A stretch of 26,985 nt of DNA, from IMG/VR virus record IMGVR_UViG_3300046733_001371, positions 1 through 26,985 of that record. One strand, given 5' to 3'. Source of the DNA: a virus. How positions within the stretch are numbered: the first letter of the stretch is position 1; each line of letters opens with the position of its first letter. Shown here in pieces: positions 1 to 6,360 of the stretch. Under the pieces are notes generated by a model that saw only the letters and a program-made list of their open reading frames with translations, searched no databases and was not told where the DNA came from. The translations under genes and the position numbers were made by a program.

Positions 1-301
1 CATTAATATGACTCATAGCAATTTTACAAGCAAAAATTGCTTCTTGTTTTGTTAATTGATTTTTAATGATATCGTCGAGTATATGTAAAAATTTACTGAT
101 GCCCATTCCGCCATCACGACCTTTAGCCGCTGATTCAAAATCATCCATATCAAATTGAATCATTGGGTTGTAAGCAAAAAACAATATTCTCTTAAACAAA
201 GACTCCTTGTTATACTTTTGGAGTATTTGTAATTTTTGTTCTTGTGTGGATGCTTGTTTGATCTGATCCACGATACTGCGGATTAAGTTTACTCTGCTCA
301 T
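1..301 (-). CDS. T4-type ATP-dependent DNA ligase, N-terminal part (cut by window edge)
   Basis: The open frame starts at the ATG whose first base is 301 and runs off the left edge without a stop, giving about 100 residues. The N terminus reads MSRVNLIRSIVDQI, followed by a helical segment with KLQILQKYNKESLFKRI and then FFAYNPMIQFDM. This pattern (an 'all residues in a helix, then LLKR, then a Tyr/Phe-rich loop' layout) resembles the N-terminal domain of T4 gp30 ligase. In T4 this enzyme seals nicks during replication and repair. The catalytic KxDG lysine would lie beyond the window, so activity cannot be judged. There is no Shine-Dalgarno sequence; a GCTAAATA box ends five bases before the ATG. 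The assignment rests on the N-terminal domain only. Confidence 0.6.
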   Translation of the reverse strand, partial: MSRVNLIRSIVDQIKQASTQEQKLQILQKYNKESLFKRILFFAYNPMIQFDMDDFESAAKGRDGGMGISKFLHILDDIIKNQLTKQEAIFACKIAMSHIN

Positions 302-348
302 ATAACTATTTAGCATATTTTCTTAGCAGTTAATGAAAATATTTGTTT

Positions 349-456
349 TTATAAGCCTAAATACCACATCCATATTGGTATTACTACAATGTGTAAAAAT
401 ACGCATAGGGCTAACATAATCCATACTATTTTTATGTTACCCCTATCGCCATGCAT
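349..456 (-). CDS. Small single-span membrane protein, 35 aa
   Basis: The frame begins at an ATG one base after the DoxX-like gene stops and ends at TAA. The product is a very short protein (starts MHGDRGNIKIVW) that is almost entirely one hydrophobic helix, roughly residues 8 to 33, ending in WMWYLGL. It is the last gene of the operon transcribed from the promoter near 2400. Tight coupling to the upstream gene and the clear membrane helix support it being real. No family is recognised. It may be a small partner of the neighbouring membrane protein, but that is only inferred from position. Confidence 0.5.
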   Translation of the reverse strand: MHGDRGNIKIVWIMLALCVFLHIVVIPIWMWYLGL

Positions 457-457
457 T

Positions 458-862
458 TTATGTTCTGTTTCCTCTAAGGGCAAAGTACATACCACCTACC
501 CATAACAGTACATGTAAATTATCATAAAGTATTACATCTGTGAAGCTTTCAGGTTCGCCAGTCCATATAACACCTGTCATAATACTAGCAATAGTAATGC
601 CTGAGAAACGTGTAATTATATCACCTAACTCTTTAAAATATTTTTGTAATGCAAGAATACCGCCAACTAATAATCCGGCAGCGGCACCTAATTCTCCTAG
701 TACAACAAATGACCATACTAGTAAAGTTAGCTCTACTGGCGAGTCATTTACATCAATAGGCCACTTCGCAAGCCCTTGTTGAAAAAATACAACAATAAGA
801 GGGATGCGAAGTAACCAATGAGTCATACAAAACTCTGGTATTTTATCAACTAAACTTTTCAT
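458..862 (-). CDS. DoxX-like four-helix integral membrane protein
   Basis: The 134-residue protein has four hydrophobic segments at about residues 17-34, 45-72, 82-100 and 110-129. The first contains LLRIPLIVVFFQQGLAKW, which fits the DoxX/SURF4-like pattern of a first helix ending in G-x-x-K. DoxX family proteins are small inner-membrane proteins, some linked to quinol oxidation or thiosulfate and redox metabolism; many have no known role. The start codon overlaps the pseudoazurin stop (TAATG), so the two are translationally coupled. Pairing with a copper electron carrier suggests a role around the host respiratory chain, which is an inference. The family call is by helix layout and one motif only. 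Confidence 0.55.
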   Translation of the reverse strand: MKSLVDKIPEFCMTHWLLRIPLIVVFFQQGLAKWPIDVNDSPVELTLLVWSFVVLGELGAAAGLLVGGILALQKYFKELGDIITRFSGITIASIMTGVIWTGEPESFTDVILYDNLHVLLWVGGMYFALRGNRT

Positions 863-1281
863 TACAGATCAGCTAATAACTCTTTTAATTTCTTCTTTGA
901 TTTGCCACGTACTTTGGCTTTTGAGATGTCATTATCTCCTTCACCTACAACAACAATAGCAATCATGCCCATTGTTTTATGTGGCGTACACTGATACAAA
1001 TATACACCTGGTGTGTCAAATGTAATAGCTACTTCTTTTGATAGTTTTGATTTCTTTGGTGCTTTCCAACCATCTGGTCCTGCAATAAATTCTACATTGT
1101 GACCTTTTTGTGTTGGTACCCATGTGATAGTATCGCCTACGTCGATACGTGCAATATCTTCACTGTACACCATTTTAGCGCCATCATCACGCTTGTTTAA
1201 CATTTCGATAGTCATGTCTTCTGCAAATGCTGGTGTCGCTAATGCAATCATAAGACCTACTGTTGTTAAGAGTTTTCTCAT
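862..1281 (-). CDS. Pseudoazurin/plastocyanin-like type 1 copper protein, secreted
   Basis: A 139-residue protein with an N-terminal signal peptide (residues 1-20, cleavage likely after ATPAFA), so it should act in the periplasm. The cupredoxin ligands are visible: His in KGHNVE and the C-terminal loop YQCTPHKTMGM, which supplies Cys, His and Met in the pseudoazurin spacing. These four residues bind one Cu ion that shuttles single electrons. In alphaproteobacteria pseudoazurin passes electrons to terminal reductases or oxidases. A lysine-rich tail (about residues 122-135) follows the copper domain. It overlaps the upstream small membrane gene by an ATGA junction. Cyanophages are known to carry plastocyanin; a pseudoazurin in a phage of an alphaproteobacterium would be a parallel case. 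Confidence 0.85.
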   Translation of the reverse strand: MRKLLTTVGLMIALATPAFAEDMTIEMLNKRDDGAKMVYSEDIARIDVGDTITWVPTQKGHNVEFIAGPDGWKAPKKSKLSKEVAITFDTPGVYLYQCTPHKTMGMIAIVVVGEGDNDISKAKVRGKSKKKLKELLADL

Positions 1282-1487
1282 TTGTTATCCTTTACGTTGA
1301 GATTTGACGGACTATATTGTTCGCCATTATATCCAGGGTACATATCATCCTCTACCCCAAAATTACAAGACGCTACAATTAGTAAAAATGCAATTGAAGC
1401 GTATGTTGTTCTTTTGCTCCACAAAATGAAGCCGTCAAATGCGGCTTCAGCTTGCTTTTGTGCAGTATCTTTAACTGTGTCAGACAT
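1278..1487 (-). CDS. Small membrane protein, possibly like aa3-oxidase subunit IV
   Basis: The 69-residue product has a polar N terminus, a GFILWSKRTTYASIAF segment leading into a single membrane helix (about residues 20-42), and a short acidic tail rich in Tyr and Asn. The F-x-x-W-x-K-x-T arrangement just before the helix recalls the small subunit IV of alphaproteobacterial aa3-type cytochrome c oxidase, but the match is loose. It starts at a TAATG overlap with the upstream gene and ends in an ATGA overlap with the pseudoazurin gene. A cysteine (SCNF) at the end of the helix could instead suggest a lipobox-like feature. Function unproven. Confidence 0.5.
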   Translation of the reverse strand: MSDTVKDTAQKQAEAAFDGFILWSKRTTYASIAFLLIVASCNFGVEDDMYPGYNGEQYSPSNLNVKDNK

Positions 1488-1621
1488 TAGAATGTTCCGT
1501 AAGTTTTATGTTTGAACTCACTAATCTCATCGGCTTTTTTATAGTAGCCTCTGCTTCTTAGTTCTCTAATTGCCATACAGTAACTTCTGTATTCCATTGC
1601 TTTGATAAATCTTTTAAACAT
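1487..1621 (-). CDS. Small basic protein, 44 aa, DUF1127-operon type
   Basis: The start chosen is the ATG at 1621, which overlaps the upstream stop as TAATG; a longer upstream extension of the frame would run inside the previous gene. The product (starts MFKRFIKAMEYRSY) is short, basic and rich in Arg, Lys and Tyr, with a RELRSRGYYKKADEI segment like the tail of the gene upstream. Such Gly-Tyr-x-x-x-Ala helices occur in small alphaproteobacterial proteins that accompany DUF1127 genes. No function can be assigned. Confidence 0.6.
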   Translation of the reverse strand: MFKRFIKAMEYRSYCMAIRELRSRGYYKKADEISEFKHKTYGTF

Positions 1622-1812
1622 TATCTGTTCTCCAACATTAAGCGTTTTGCTTCTTCGTGGAAACCTTCTCTCCAAAGTGCTTCAGCGGCTCTTGCTCTGC
1701 CTGCTGATTCACCGAATGCCCATACGCCCATTGCAAATGTTACAAGTGCAGTACGTAAAATTTTACAAATGTGACATGTAATGTCCCATGATTTAACTGT
1801 TATTGTTGCCAT
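1621..1812 (-). CDS. Small helical protein, 63 aa, companion of DUF1127 gene
   Basis: The protein begins MATITVKSWDITCHI, has a hydrophobic stretch (about residues 20-36, ending GVWAFGESAG) and finishes with a helix containing ALWREGFHEEAKRLM. That tail is shared in style with the next gene downstream, suggesting two diverged copies of a small family. The ATG follows directly after a TATAAATA box (1813-1820), which itself contains the stop codon of the DUF1127 gene. No Shine-Dalgarno sequence is visible, so it may rely on coupling from the upstream gene. Function unknown. Confidence 0.6.
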   Translation of the reverse strand: MATITVKSWDITCHICKILRTALVTFAMGVWAFGESAGRARAAEALWREGFHEEAKRLMLENR

Positions 1813-1820
1813 TATTTATA
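1813..1820 (-). promoter_or_regulatory. T4-late-like TATAAATA box abutting a start codon
   Basis: A perfect TATAAATA lies on the minus strand immediately before the ATG at 1812. If used as a T4-type late promoter, transcription would start inside the coding region, so this copy may be fortuitous (it contains the upstream stop codon) or may serve the genes further downstream. Confidence 0.3.
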
Positions 1821-2052
1821 CCCAACCTCTCATGTTTACGTTAACATCAACACCTGTTTCAACCGCTGAAATTGGTGTTGGTTTTTTGTAACATTCATGT
1901 GCGATTGAATGGATCTCACCACGTGAGATACCAATGTCATTTAATTCATGATTTGTTAGTCTTGATAATTCGCGAATTGTTTCACGAACTTTTGCTCGGT
2001 ACTCTGACCATGCTTTGTAGTTTTTATAATATTCTAATAATTTATTAATCAT
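1816..2052 (-). CDS. DUF1127 family small protein
   Basis: The 78-residue protein contains RELSRLTNHELNDIGISRGEI (about residues 27-47), which fits the DUF1127 core of alphaproteobacteria (R-E-L-x-R-L-x-D-x-x-L-x-D-I-G-x-x-R). DUF1127 proteins are small arginine-rich proteins; work in Agrobacterium and Rhodobacter ties several of them to RNA binding, RNA turnover and nutrient or stress responses. The N-terminal part is a basic amphipathic helix with several Tyr residues, and the C terminus is an extra 25 residues beyond the core. It is the second gene of the operon from the promoter near 2400. A phage copy could interfere with host RNA metabolism; this is inference. Confidence 0.8.
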   Translation of the reverse strand: MINKLLEYYKNYKAWSEYRAKVRETIRELSRLTNHELNDIGISRGEIHSIAHECYKKPTPISAVETGVDVNVNMRGWV

Positions 2053-2063
2053 CTTTTCATCCC

Positions 2064-2240
2064 TTAATGTGTGTGTCTGCTAGGCGCTTTACCGCCATTC
2101 TCTAACATATGATTGTAAGCGAACTCCCAATCATTTGCGTATTCTGTTTTTGCCCATGTAAGTAAATCGTTTCTACGACCAGCTGGCATCTTACGACCGC
2201 CAAAAAGACTTGCAAAGGCACCAAATAAGTTTAGTGTCAT
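2064..2240 (-). CDS. Small unknown protein, 58 aa, first gene of the operon
   Basis: The frame starts at an ATG preceded by GGAG at a good distance and ends at TAA just before the DUF1127 gene. The product starts MTLNLFGAFASLFGGRKM, then has a PAGRRNDLLTWAKTEY segment and an EFAYNHMLENGG segment. No known domain is recognised, though the W-A-K-x-E-Y and F-A-Y-N-x-M-L pattern is the kind seen in small alphaproteobacterial proteins beside DUF1127 genes. The leader upstream is unusually long and structured, so this gene's translation may be regulated. Confidence 0.65.
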   Translation of the reverse strand: MTLNLFGAFASLFGGRKMPAGRRNDLLTWAKTEYANDWEFAYNHMLENGGKAPSRHTH

Positions 2241-2378
2241 TTTATTTCTCCATGTTTAGTTCGGATGCTTGAGGAAAGCAATACCCCGTGTCTATCCACG
2301 GCGCCGCTCTTTTGACGGATGAGTTATCCGCTGGTCTTTCCCGAGTGCCACTCATTTTTTCTAAGCTGAGGTCGCTTT
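2241..2378 (-). ncRNA. Structured 5' leader RNA of the DUF1127/pseudoazurin operon
   Basis: Between the predicted transcription start near 2378 and the first start codon lie about 138 bases with no gene. The stretch is more GC-rich than its surroundings and contains at least three five-pair hairpins: 2316-2330 (CGGAT/ATCCG), 2286-2301 (CCGTG/CACGG) and 2266-2280 (TGCTT/AAGCA). A GGCGCC palindrome sits between the first two. I could not match it to a riboswitch or ribozyme class that I know. It could be a cis-regulatory leader or an independent small RNA. Confidence 0.45.
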
Positions 2379-2385
2379 CAACATA

Positions 2386-2414
2386 ACAATACTACTAAGT
2401 AGTTTTTTTGTCAA
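2386..2414 (-). promoter_or_regulatory. Strong sigma70-type promoter with palindromic spacer
   Basis: On the minus strand a consensus TTGACA (2414-2409) is followed after exactly 17 bases by TATTGT (2391-2386). Transcription should begin near 2378 and drive the operon that includes the DUF1127, pseudoazurin and DoxX-like genes. This looks like a promoter for the unmodified host polymerase, so expression is probably early. A GATAAATA box lies just upstream at about 2417-2424. Confidence 0.7.
2391..2403 (-). promoter_or_regulatory. Perfect 13-bp palindrome in promoter spacer, possible operator
   Basis: The spacer between the -35 and -10 boxes contains ACTACTTAGTAGT, a perfect inverted repeat of six bases around one central base. 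A repressor dimer bound here would occlude the promoter. No regulator gene for it is evident in the window. Confidence 0.4.
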
Positions 2415-2503
2415 TAATATTTATCCAAGATATAGCAGTGATGCTTACATATTTTTGCAATTACGATATGCATGTCTTGCATAAGTTATAAATTAAAAGA
2501 CTA

Positions 2504-2527
2504 AAGGGCAATAAAAATATTGCCCTT
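2504..2527 (-). terminator. Hairpin terminator-like structure after the kdsA-kdsB-cupin genes
   Basis: A perfect ten-pair stem (AAGGGCAATA with TATTGCCCTT) closes a four-base loop. It lies 48 bases past the stop of the cupin gene and before the next promoter. The bases after the stem on the minus strand are only moderately T-rich, so termination efficiency is uncertain. The rest of 2415-2574 shows nothing else I can name. Confidence 0.5.
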
Positions 2528-2574
2528 GTTAATAGATTTATAATATTCTAAGCTGCGTTAAAATAACGCACTTG

Positions 2575-2922
2575 TTACTCTTGTAGATATCCTACAGTCT
2601 CCCTTACAATATCATTATGATTAAATTCTGACCAGTATAGTTCAAAGGCAATACCTGCTTGTACACATTCGAACTGATGATAGACACCAGGTGGAACTTT
2701 ATGATATTGTCCTGGACCAATGATAGTTTCGTCAACTAGATCATAATCATTTTGCCATACTCTTACTTTCATAATGCCTTCTTCAACATAGAAGCCATTC
2801 CATTTATATTGGTGCATGTGCTTAGAACAAACACCGCCTTCATTCATCTCAATTCTATGGAACTCTAAACTATTATTAGCCTCTAATAGTTCTGTTTGTC
2901 CCCACACTTTACCTGCTATCAT
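2575..2922 (-). CDS. Cupin-fold protein linked to the Kdo genes
   Basis: The start at 2922 is preferred because GGAG lies at the right distance; a start at 2937 is possible. The 115-residue product carries a cupin pattern: CSKHMHQYKWNGFYVEEG in motif 1 (two His and a Glu as metal ligands) and PGQYHKVPPGVYHQFE in motif 2. This resembles the small cupins of the mannose-6-phosphate isomerase type and sugar-binding cupins. The gene overlaps the end of kdsB by 14 bases, so it belongs to the same transcript. A role in processing or isomerising a sugar in the Kdo pathway is plausible but not shown. Confidence 0.65.
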   Translation of the reverse strand: MIAGKVWGQTELLEANNSLEFHRIEMNEGGVCSKHMHQYKWNGFYVEEGIMKVRVWQNDYDLVDETIIGPGQYHKVPPGVYHQFECVQAGIAFELYWSEFNHNDIVRETVGYLQE

Positions 2923-3586
2923 TCCATTTCTCCGCATCTTGTGGTGTATTGATCTCAATACCATTAAACTCAGTATGTAAAATACCTATATCCCAACCCG
3001 CCTTTAACCATCGTAGTTGTTCAAGTCCTTCATTACGTTCTTCCCTAGTTGTAGGCAATCCTGTGTACATCTCTAATGCATTACGTCTGTATCCATATAT
3101 TCCCAGATGATGTTCACCATAAGAAAATCCTCTACCAAACCATAATGCTTTGTCGCCGGCTGTTATTACTTTAACGTTCTCTTTGATATGTCTTTCGCTT
3201 GGATTTAAATCTGTCCATAGTGTAGTTACAGGATAATGTTTTAAATGCCATTCAGTCTTTTCAATCATTTCAACTGTAACATCAGGCATGTCGCCTTGTA
3301 CGTTTATAAAAGTATCGTACTTAGAAAGTAACTCGCCATCAATAGCACCAGCACATCTTTCGGTTCCGTTCTCATAACGCTTAGTTTGATCGATCCAACA
3401 AACATCCCAACCAAATATCCCACCGATCTGCATATTGTCTGTAAGTACGTAGGTGTCAAGTCCTGATTCTTTACATCTCTCATAAACTCTCTCAATCATA
3501 GTCTTGCCATCTAGCATACATAGAGGCTTACCTGGAAAACGTGTGCTATCATACCTAGCTGGAATAACAATAGCTGTATTACTCAT
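2909..3586 (-). CDS. kdsB: CMP-Kdo synthetase (3-deoxy-manno-octulosonate cytidylyltransferase)
   Basis: The 225-residue protein starts MSNTAIVIPARYDSTRFPGKPL, the nucleotide-binding signature of KdsB (IPARYxSTRxPGKPL), and contains NVQGDMPDV for metal and substrate binding. KdsB activates Kdo with CTP to give CMP-Kdo, the donor for the inner core of lipopolysaccharide. Cellular KdsB is about 245-250 residues, so this copy is slightly short. It overlaps kdsA by 8 bases and the cupin gene by 14. The only other Kdo gene visible is kdsA; the isomerase (KdsD), phosphatase (KdsC) and a Kdo transferase are not in the window, so host enzymes would have to complete the path. The related acylneuraminate cytidylyltransferases are a less likely alternative. 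Confidence 0.85.
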   Translation of the reverse strand: MSNTAIVIPARYDSTRFPGKPLCMLDGKTMIERVYERCKESGLDTYVLTDNMQIGGIFGWDVCWIDQTKRYENGTERCAGAIDGELLSKYDTFINVQGDMPDVTVEMIEKTEWHLKHYPVTTLWTDLNPSERHIKENVKVITAGDKALWFGRGFSYGEHHLGIYGYRRNALEMYTGLPTTREERNEGLEQLRWLKAGWDIGILHTEFNGIEINTPQDAEKWNDSR

Positions 3587-4364
3587 TTGAGTCTCTTGAA
3601 TAATGAAATGCTATGATGTCTCTTACTACTTCTTCAAACTTGTCTATTTGAAGCATATTTGGACCATCGGATGGTGCGTTATCAGGCATTGGGTGCGTTT
3701 CAATGAAGAAGTTTGAGACGCCCAAAGCAGAGACACTACGACTAATGCCAGGCACAAGATCACGATTCCCCCCACTGCTATTCCCTTGTCCTCCGGGTTT
3801 TTGGGCAGCGTGTGTACAATCCATAACAATAGAGGCAGAAAAATTATTAAGCATGTACTCAATACCACTGTAATCAACAACAAGGGTGTTATATCCAAAA
3901 CTTGTACCTCTCTCTGTTATCCAAACTTCTCGGGCACCAACAGTTTTACTTAGAATTCCTTCAACGTCCCATGGTGCAAGAAATTGTCCCTTTTTAATAT
4001 TTATTATTTTATCTGTTTTACATACTGCTTGTATCAAGTCAGTTTGTCTACATAAAAAGGCTGGAATCTGTAATACGTCAACCGCATCATTAAACTCACG
4101 TGCAATACGATTTACTTGTACATAGTCATGTACATCAGTTAAGGTTTTAATATTATATTCTTCTTTTAATGTACGAAAGTCTCTAAGTGTTGCTTCCATA
4201 CCAACACCACGTTGGCTATCAATGTGCGTTCTATTTGCCTTGTCAAAACTTGCTTTAAAGTAATAGTCAATCCCATATTTGTCGCACACACGTTTGCACT
4301 CTTTGGCAATCTCTGCACTCTGTGCTAATCCTTCGTGCTGACATGGTCCTGCTATAATTCTCAT
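3579..4364 (-). CDS. kdsA: Kdo-8-phosphate synthase
   Basis: The 261-residue protein has the KdsA landmarks in order: IAGPC at the N terminus, YYFKASFDKANRTH, LTDVHDY, VDVLQIPAFLCRQTDL, NIKKGQFLAPWD and DCTHAAQKPGG. It condenses arabinose-5-phosphate with phosphoenolpyruvate to form Kdo-8-phosphate. It is about 20 residues shorter than E. coli KdsA but lacks none of the motifs. The conserved Cys in IAGPC suggests a metal-dependent (class II) form, although the E. coli metal-free enzyme has Asn elsewhere; this was not resolved. Together with kdsB directly downstream it forms a Kdo module that could supply surface or virion sugar. Confidence 0.9.
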   Translation of the reverse strand: MRIIAGPCQHEGLAQSAEIAKECKRVCDKYGIDYYFKASFDKANRTHIDSQRGVGMEATLRDFRTLKEEYNIKTLTDVHDYVQVNRIAREFNDAVDVLQIPAFLCRQTDLIQAVCKTDKIINIKKGQFLAPWDVEGILSKTVGAREVWITERGTSFGYNTLVVDYSGIEYMLNNFSASIVMDCTHAAQKPGGQGNSSGGNRDLVPGISRSVSALGVSNFFIETHPMPDNAPSDGPNMLQIDKFEEVVRDIIAFHYSRDSNE

Positions 4365-4549
4365 CTTTTGTTTTCCTGATTTACTCGAAATGGTATATAA
4401 AAATCAGTCCATGTTGTATAGATAATATATGCACCAAAACTTCCTACAAAACCCATATACCAAACGCCACTAAAAAGGGCTATTTGAATATTAGCCCAAA
4501 TAAAGTCAGCGGCTAAAAAAGCCATTGGATAATCGTACCACCTAATCAT
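4361..4549 (-). CDS. Small two-span membrane protein, 62 aa
   Basis: The protein begins MIRWYDYPMAFLAADFIW and contains two hydrophobic segments (about residues 7-28 and 31-48), followed by a polar tail ending VNQENKR. Its ATG overlaps the upstream stop (TAATG) and its end overlaps kdsA (ATGA), so it sits inside the operon. No family is recognised. Position suggests co-expression with the Kdo genes but not necessarily the same pathway. Confidence 0.6.
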   Translation of the reverse strand: MIRWYDYPMAFLAADFIWANIQIALFSGVWYMGFVGSFGAYIIYTTWTDFYIPFRVNQENKR

Positions 4550-4851
4550 TAATCATATGCTTCATAATCGCCGTTGCCTAGTGGAAACCTAACGGCATCC
4601 TCAACACTGTCCCAACGAAAACTGCGCCATTGATTTTTATCTAAATCAAATACTACTTGTACTTCTTCATTAATTGCACGAACTTTTTTCTGTGACAAGG
4701 GATCTGTTTTTTCTGCTTTTGGAATATAGTTACTATCCAGTGTGCAACGCATTTTGCGCTTAGATCCGTCTTTCTTTGTAAACTCAACTATGAATTCGCT
4801 ATCCGGCAAACGCTCTTTGATCCAGGTTTTTGTGCTTTCTTCAATTTTCAT
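4549..4851 (-). CDS. Phage protein with DUF2693/WYL-like SH3-type fold
   Basis: The 100-residue protein contains FTKKDGSKRKMRCTLDSNYIP in the middle and VVFDLDKNQWRSFRWDSV near the C terminus. This pairing (a K-D-G-x-x-R-x-M-x-C-T strand pair followed by a V-x-D-x-x-x-x-x-W-R-S-F-R motif) is common in small proteins of T4-like marine phages and fits a small beta-barrel fold of the DUF2693 type. Its job is unknown; nucleic-acid or protein binding are both possible. The start gives an acidic-to-basic mixed N terminus (MKIEESTKTW) that looks complete. Confidence 0.6.
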   Translation of the reverse strand: MKIEESTKTWIKERLPDSEFIVEFTKKDGSKRKMRCTLDSNYIPKAEKTDPLSQKKVRAINEEVQVVFDLDKNQWRSFRWDSVEDAVRFPLGNGDYEAYD

Positions 4852-4858
4852 GATTTAC

Positions 4859-5020
4859 TCATTTCTCTAATCCTAAACACGGAATAAGAATAGATTGTTT
4901 ACAGTTATCTGGATAAGCAATCGCTGATCCAAGGATAGGCAAACCTACCATTCCGATAACAATAATTAAAACGGCCCAACCTAGACCTTTGGTTGTACAA
5001 TAATTAGTTTGTTCACTCAT
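4859..5020 (-). CDS. Small single-span membrane protein, 53 aa
   Basis: The start at 5020 (MSEQTNYCTTKGLGW) is preferred because the longer frame upstream would run through the neighbouring gene; the start overlaps the upstream coding end by 8 bases. The product has one membrane helix (about residues 13-34) and a C-terminal part with two cysteines (PDNCKQSILIPCLG), which would be periplasmic if the N terminus is inside and could form a disulfide. No family recognised. Confidence 0.5.
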   Translation of the reverse strand: MSEQTNYCTTKGLGWAVLIIVIGMVGLPILGSAIAYPDNCKQSILIPCLGLEK

Positions 5021-5177
5021 CTTCAAGCTCTTCAATTTGTTTACGTTGGAAATGGGCCATTGTTTTAACCCATGCATCTAGCTTTTCTAGATATTCATCT
5101 TTATCAAGACTATGCCAGCCTTGGCAACGTCCTGTTGGGCTTCTTCCGCACCCGCATGTTTTAATTTCTAAAATCAT
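5013..5177 (-). CDS. Small cysteine motif protein, CDGSH-like, 54 aa
   Basis: The start at 5177 has a strong AAGGAG upstream. The N terminus reads MILEIKTCGCGRSPTGRCQG and then WHSLDKDEY. The C-x-C, C and His arrangement looks like a CDGSH iron-sulfur motif, but one residue is missing between the second and third Cys and the usual D-G is Q-G, so it is at best a variant; it could instead bind zinc. The rest is a charged helix ending EELEDE. It lies directly after guaC in the same operon. Confidence 0.55.
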   Translation of the reverse strand: MILEIKTCGCGRSPTGRCQGWHSLDKDEYLEKLDAWVKTMAHFQRKQIEELEDE

Positions 5178-5187
5178 TGTGTCTCCT

Positions 5188-6360
5188 TTATAGTTTAGTT
5201 GTTGAACTTGCATAAACCGCATTAAATTGATTATTAACACGTACAAATGTCGTACACTTACTTAGTTGTTTAAGTTTTAAAGCGCCAGCATACGTACAAG
5301 TACTTCTAATACCACCTAAAATATTCTGAATTGTGTTTTCTACTGCACCACGATATGGGACAAGAACTTCACGTCCTTCACTACTACGATAATCTTTAAG
5401 ACCGCCAAAGTGTTTTTTATTTGCGGCATCTGAACTCATACCGTAGAACTGTACAAACTGTTTTTGTTCGTAGTGTGGCATAAAGTTACCATTATCTAAA
5501 AGTGTTGCTTCGCCTGTAGCATAATGCTTTGTAATTACTTCACCACCGCCTTCATCGTGCCCAGCAAGCATACCACCAAGCATAACAAAATCTGCTCCGG
5601 CAGCAAAGGCTTTAGCGACATCTCCAGGGCAAGTACACCCACCGTCAGCAATAATGTGACCCCCAAGTCCATGGGCGGCATCTGCACACTCGATAACCGC
5701 AGATAACTGCGGATATCCAACACCAGTTTGTATCCTAGTAGTGCAAACAGACCCGGGACCAATGCCCACTTTAACAATATCTGCTCCACTTAAAATTAAC
5801 TCCTCTGTCATCTCTCCTGTTACAACATTACCTGCTATAATTACCAGTCTTGGAAACTGGTCACGTACCTTACGTACTCTTGCCGCAAAGTGGTCACTGT
5901 AACCATTTGCAATATCCATACATACATATTTTAGTTTGTAACCTACTTGTGCCTGAACATCAACCAACTTTAAAAAGTCATGATCGCTTGTACCAATACT
6001 CATTGCAACATTTTCTGTACGCTCTGGCATATCACCATTAAAGTATTCTACAAGTTCTTCTCCACTGTATGTCTTTACAAGACAAGTAAAAATATTTTGT
6101 TCGGCTAATTTATCAGCCATCTTAAATGTACCAACGCCATCCATGTTGGACGCCATAATAGGAATACCATTATAATGTGGGTCTTTATAAGGACCTGCAG
6201 GATATCCTTGTGGCAATACATCAGTTGCTACATAAGGCTTATAATTACGAAAAGTAAACTTGCGCTCGACACGAACTTGCTTTCGAGAAGTCAATGTACT
6301 GCGTTTAGGACGAATTAGAACATCACTATAATCTAATTTATTATCTTGTTCAATTCTCAT
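5188..6360 (-). CDS. guaC: GMP reductase
   Basis: The start at 6360 gives [20 protein letters not shown], which matches the N terminus of E. coli GuaC, and overlaps the upstream stop by ATGA. The 390-residue TIM-barrel protein has the GuaC-type signatures [20 protein letters not shown], the catalytic cysteine loop GPGSVCTTR and [15 protein letters not shown], plus [11 protein letters not shown] reductase converts GMP to IMP and ammonia using NADPH and so feeds guanine back to the adenine branch. Residues around 40-75 contain an insertion ([20 protein letters not shown]) absent in E. coli, and a second insertion lies near the flap. It is closer to GuaC than to IMP dehydrogenase, because no CBS domains are present. 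Confidence 0.9.
   Translation of the reverse strand: MRIEQDNKLDYSDVLIRPKRSTLTSRKQVRVERKFTFRNYKPYVATDVLPQGYPAGPYKDPHYNGIPIMASNMDGVGTFKMADKLAEQNIFTCLVKTYSGEELVEYFNGDMPERTENVAMSIGTSDHDFLKLVDVQAQVGYKLKYVCMDIANGYSDHFAARVRKVRDQFPRLVIIAGNVVTGEMTEELILSGADIVKVGIGPGSVCTTRIQTGVGYPQLSAVIECADAAHGLGGHIIADGGCTCPGDVAKAFAAGADFVMLGGMLAGHDEGGGEVITKHYATGEATLLDNGNFMPHYEQKQFVQFYGMSSDAANKKHFGGLKDYRSSEGREVLVPYRGAVENTIQNILGGIRSTCTYAGALKLKQLSKCTTFVRVNNQFNAVYASSTTKL

Noticed and set aside
2266-2330. Hammerhead or other self-cleaving ribozyme
   Set aside because: Neither the CTGATGA nor the GAAA core elements occur together in either orientation.
2281-2340. Possible RNase P or SRP RNA in the leader near 2300
   Set aside because: A GAGGAAAGC string recalls the RNase P core, but it is on the other strand and the other conserved parts are missing; length is far too short.
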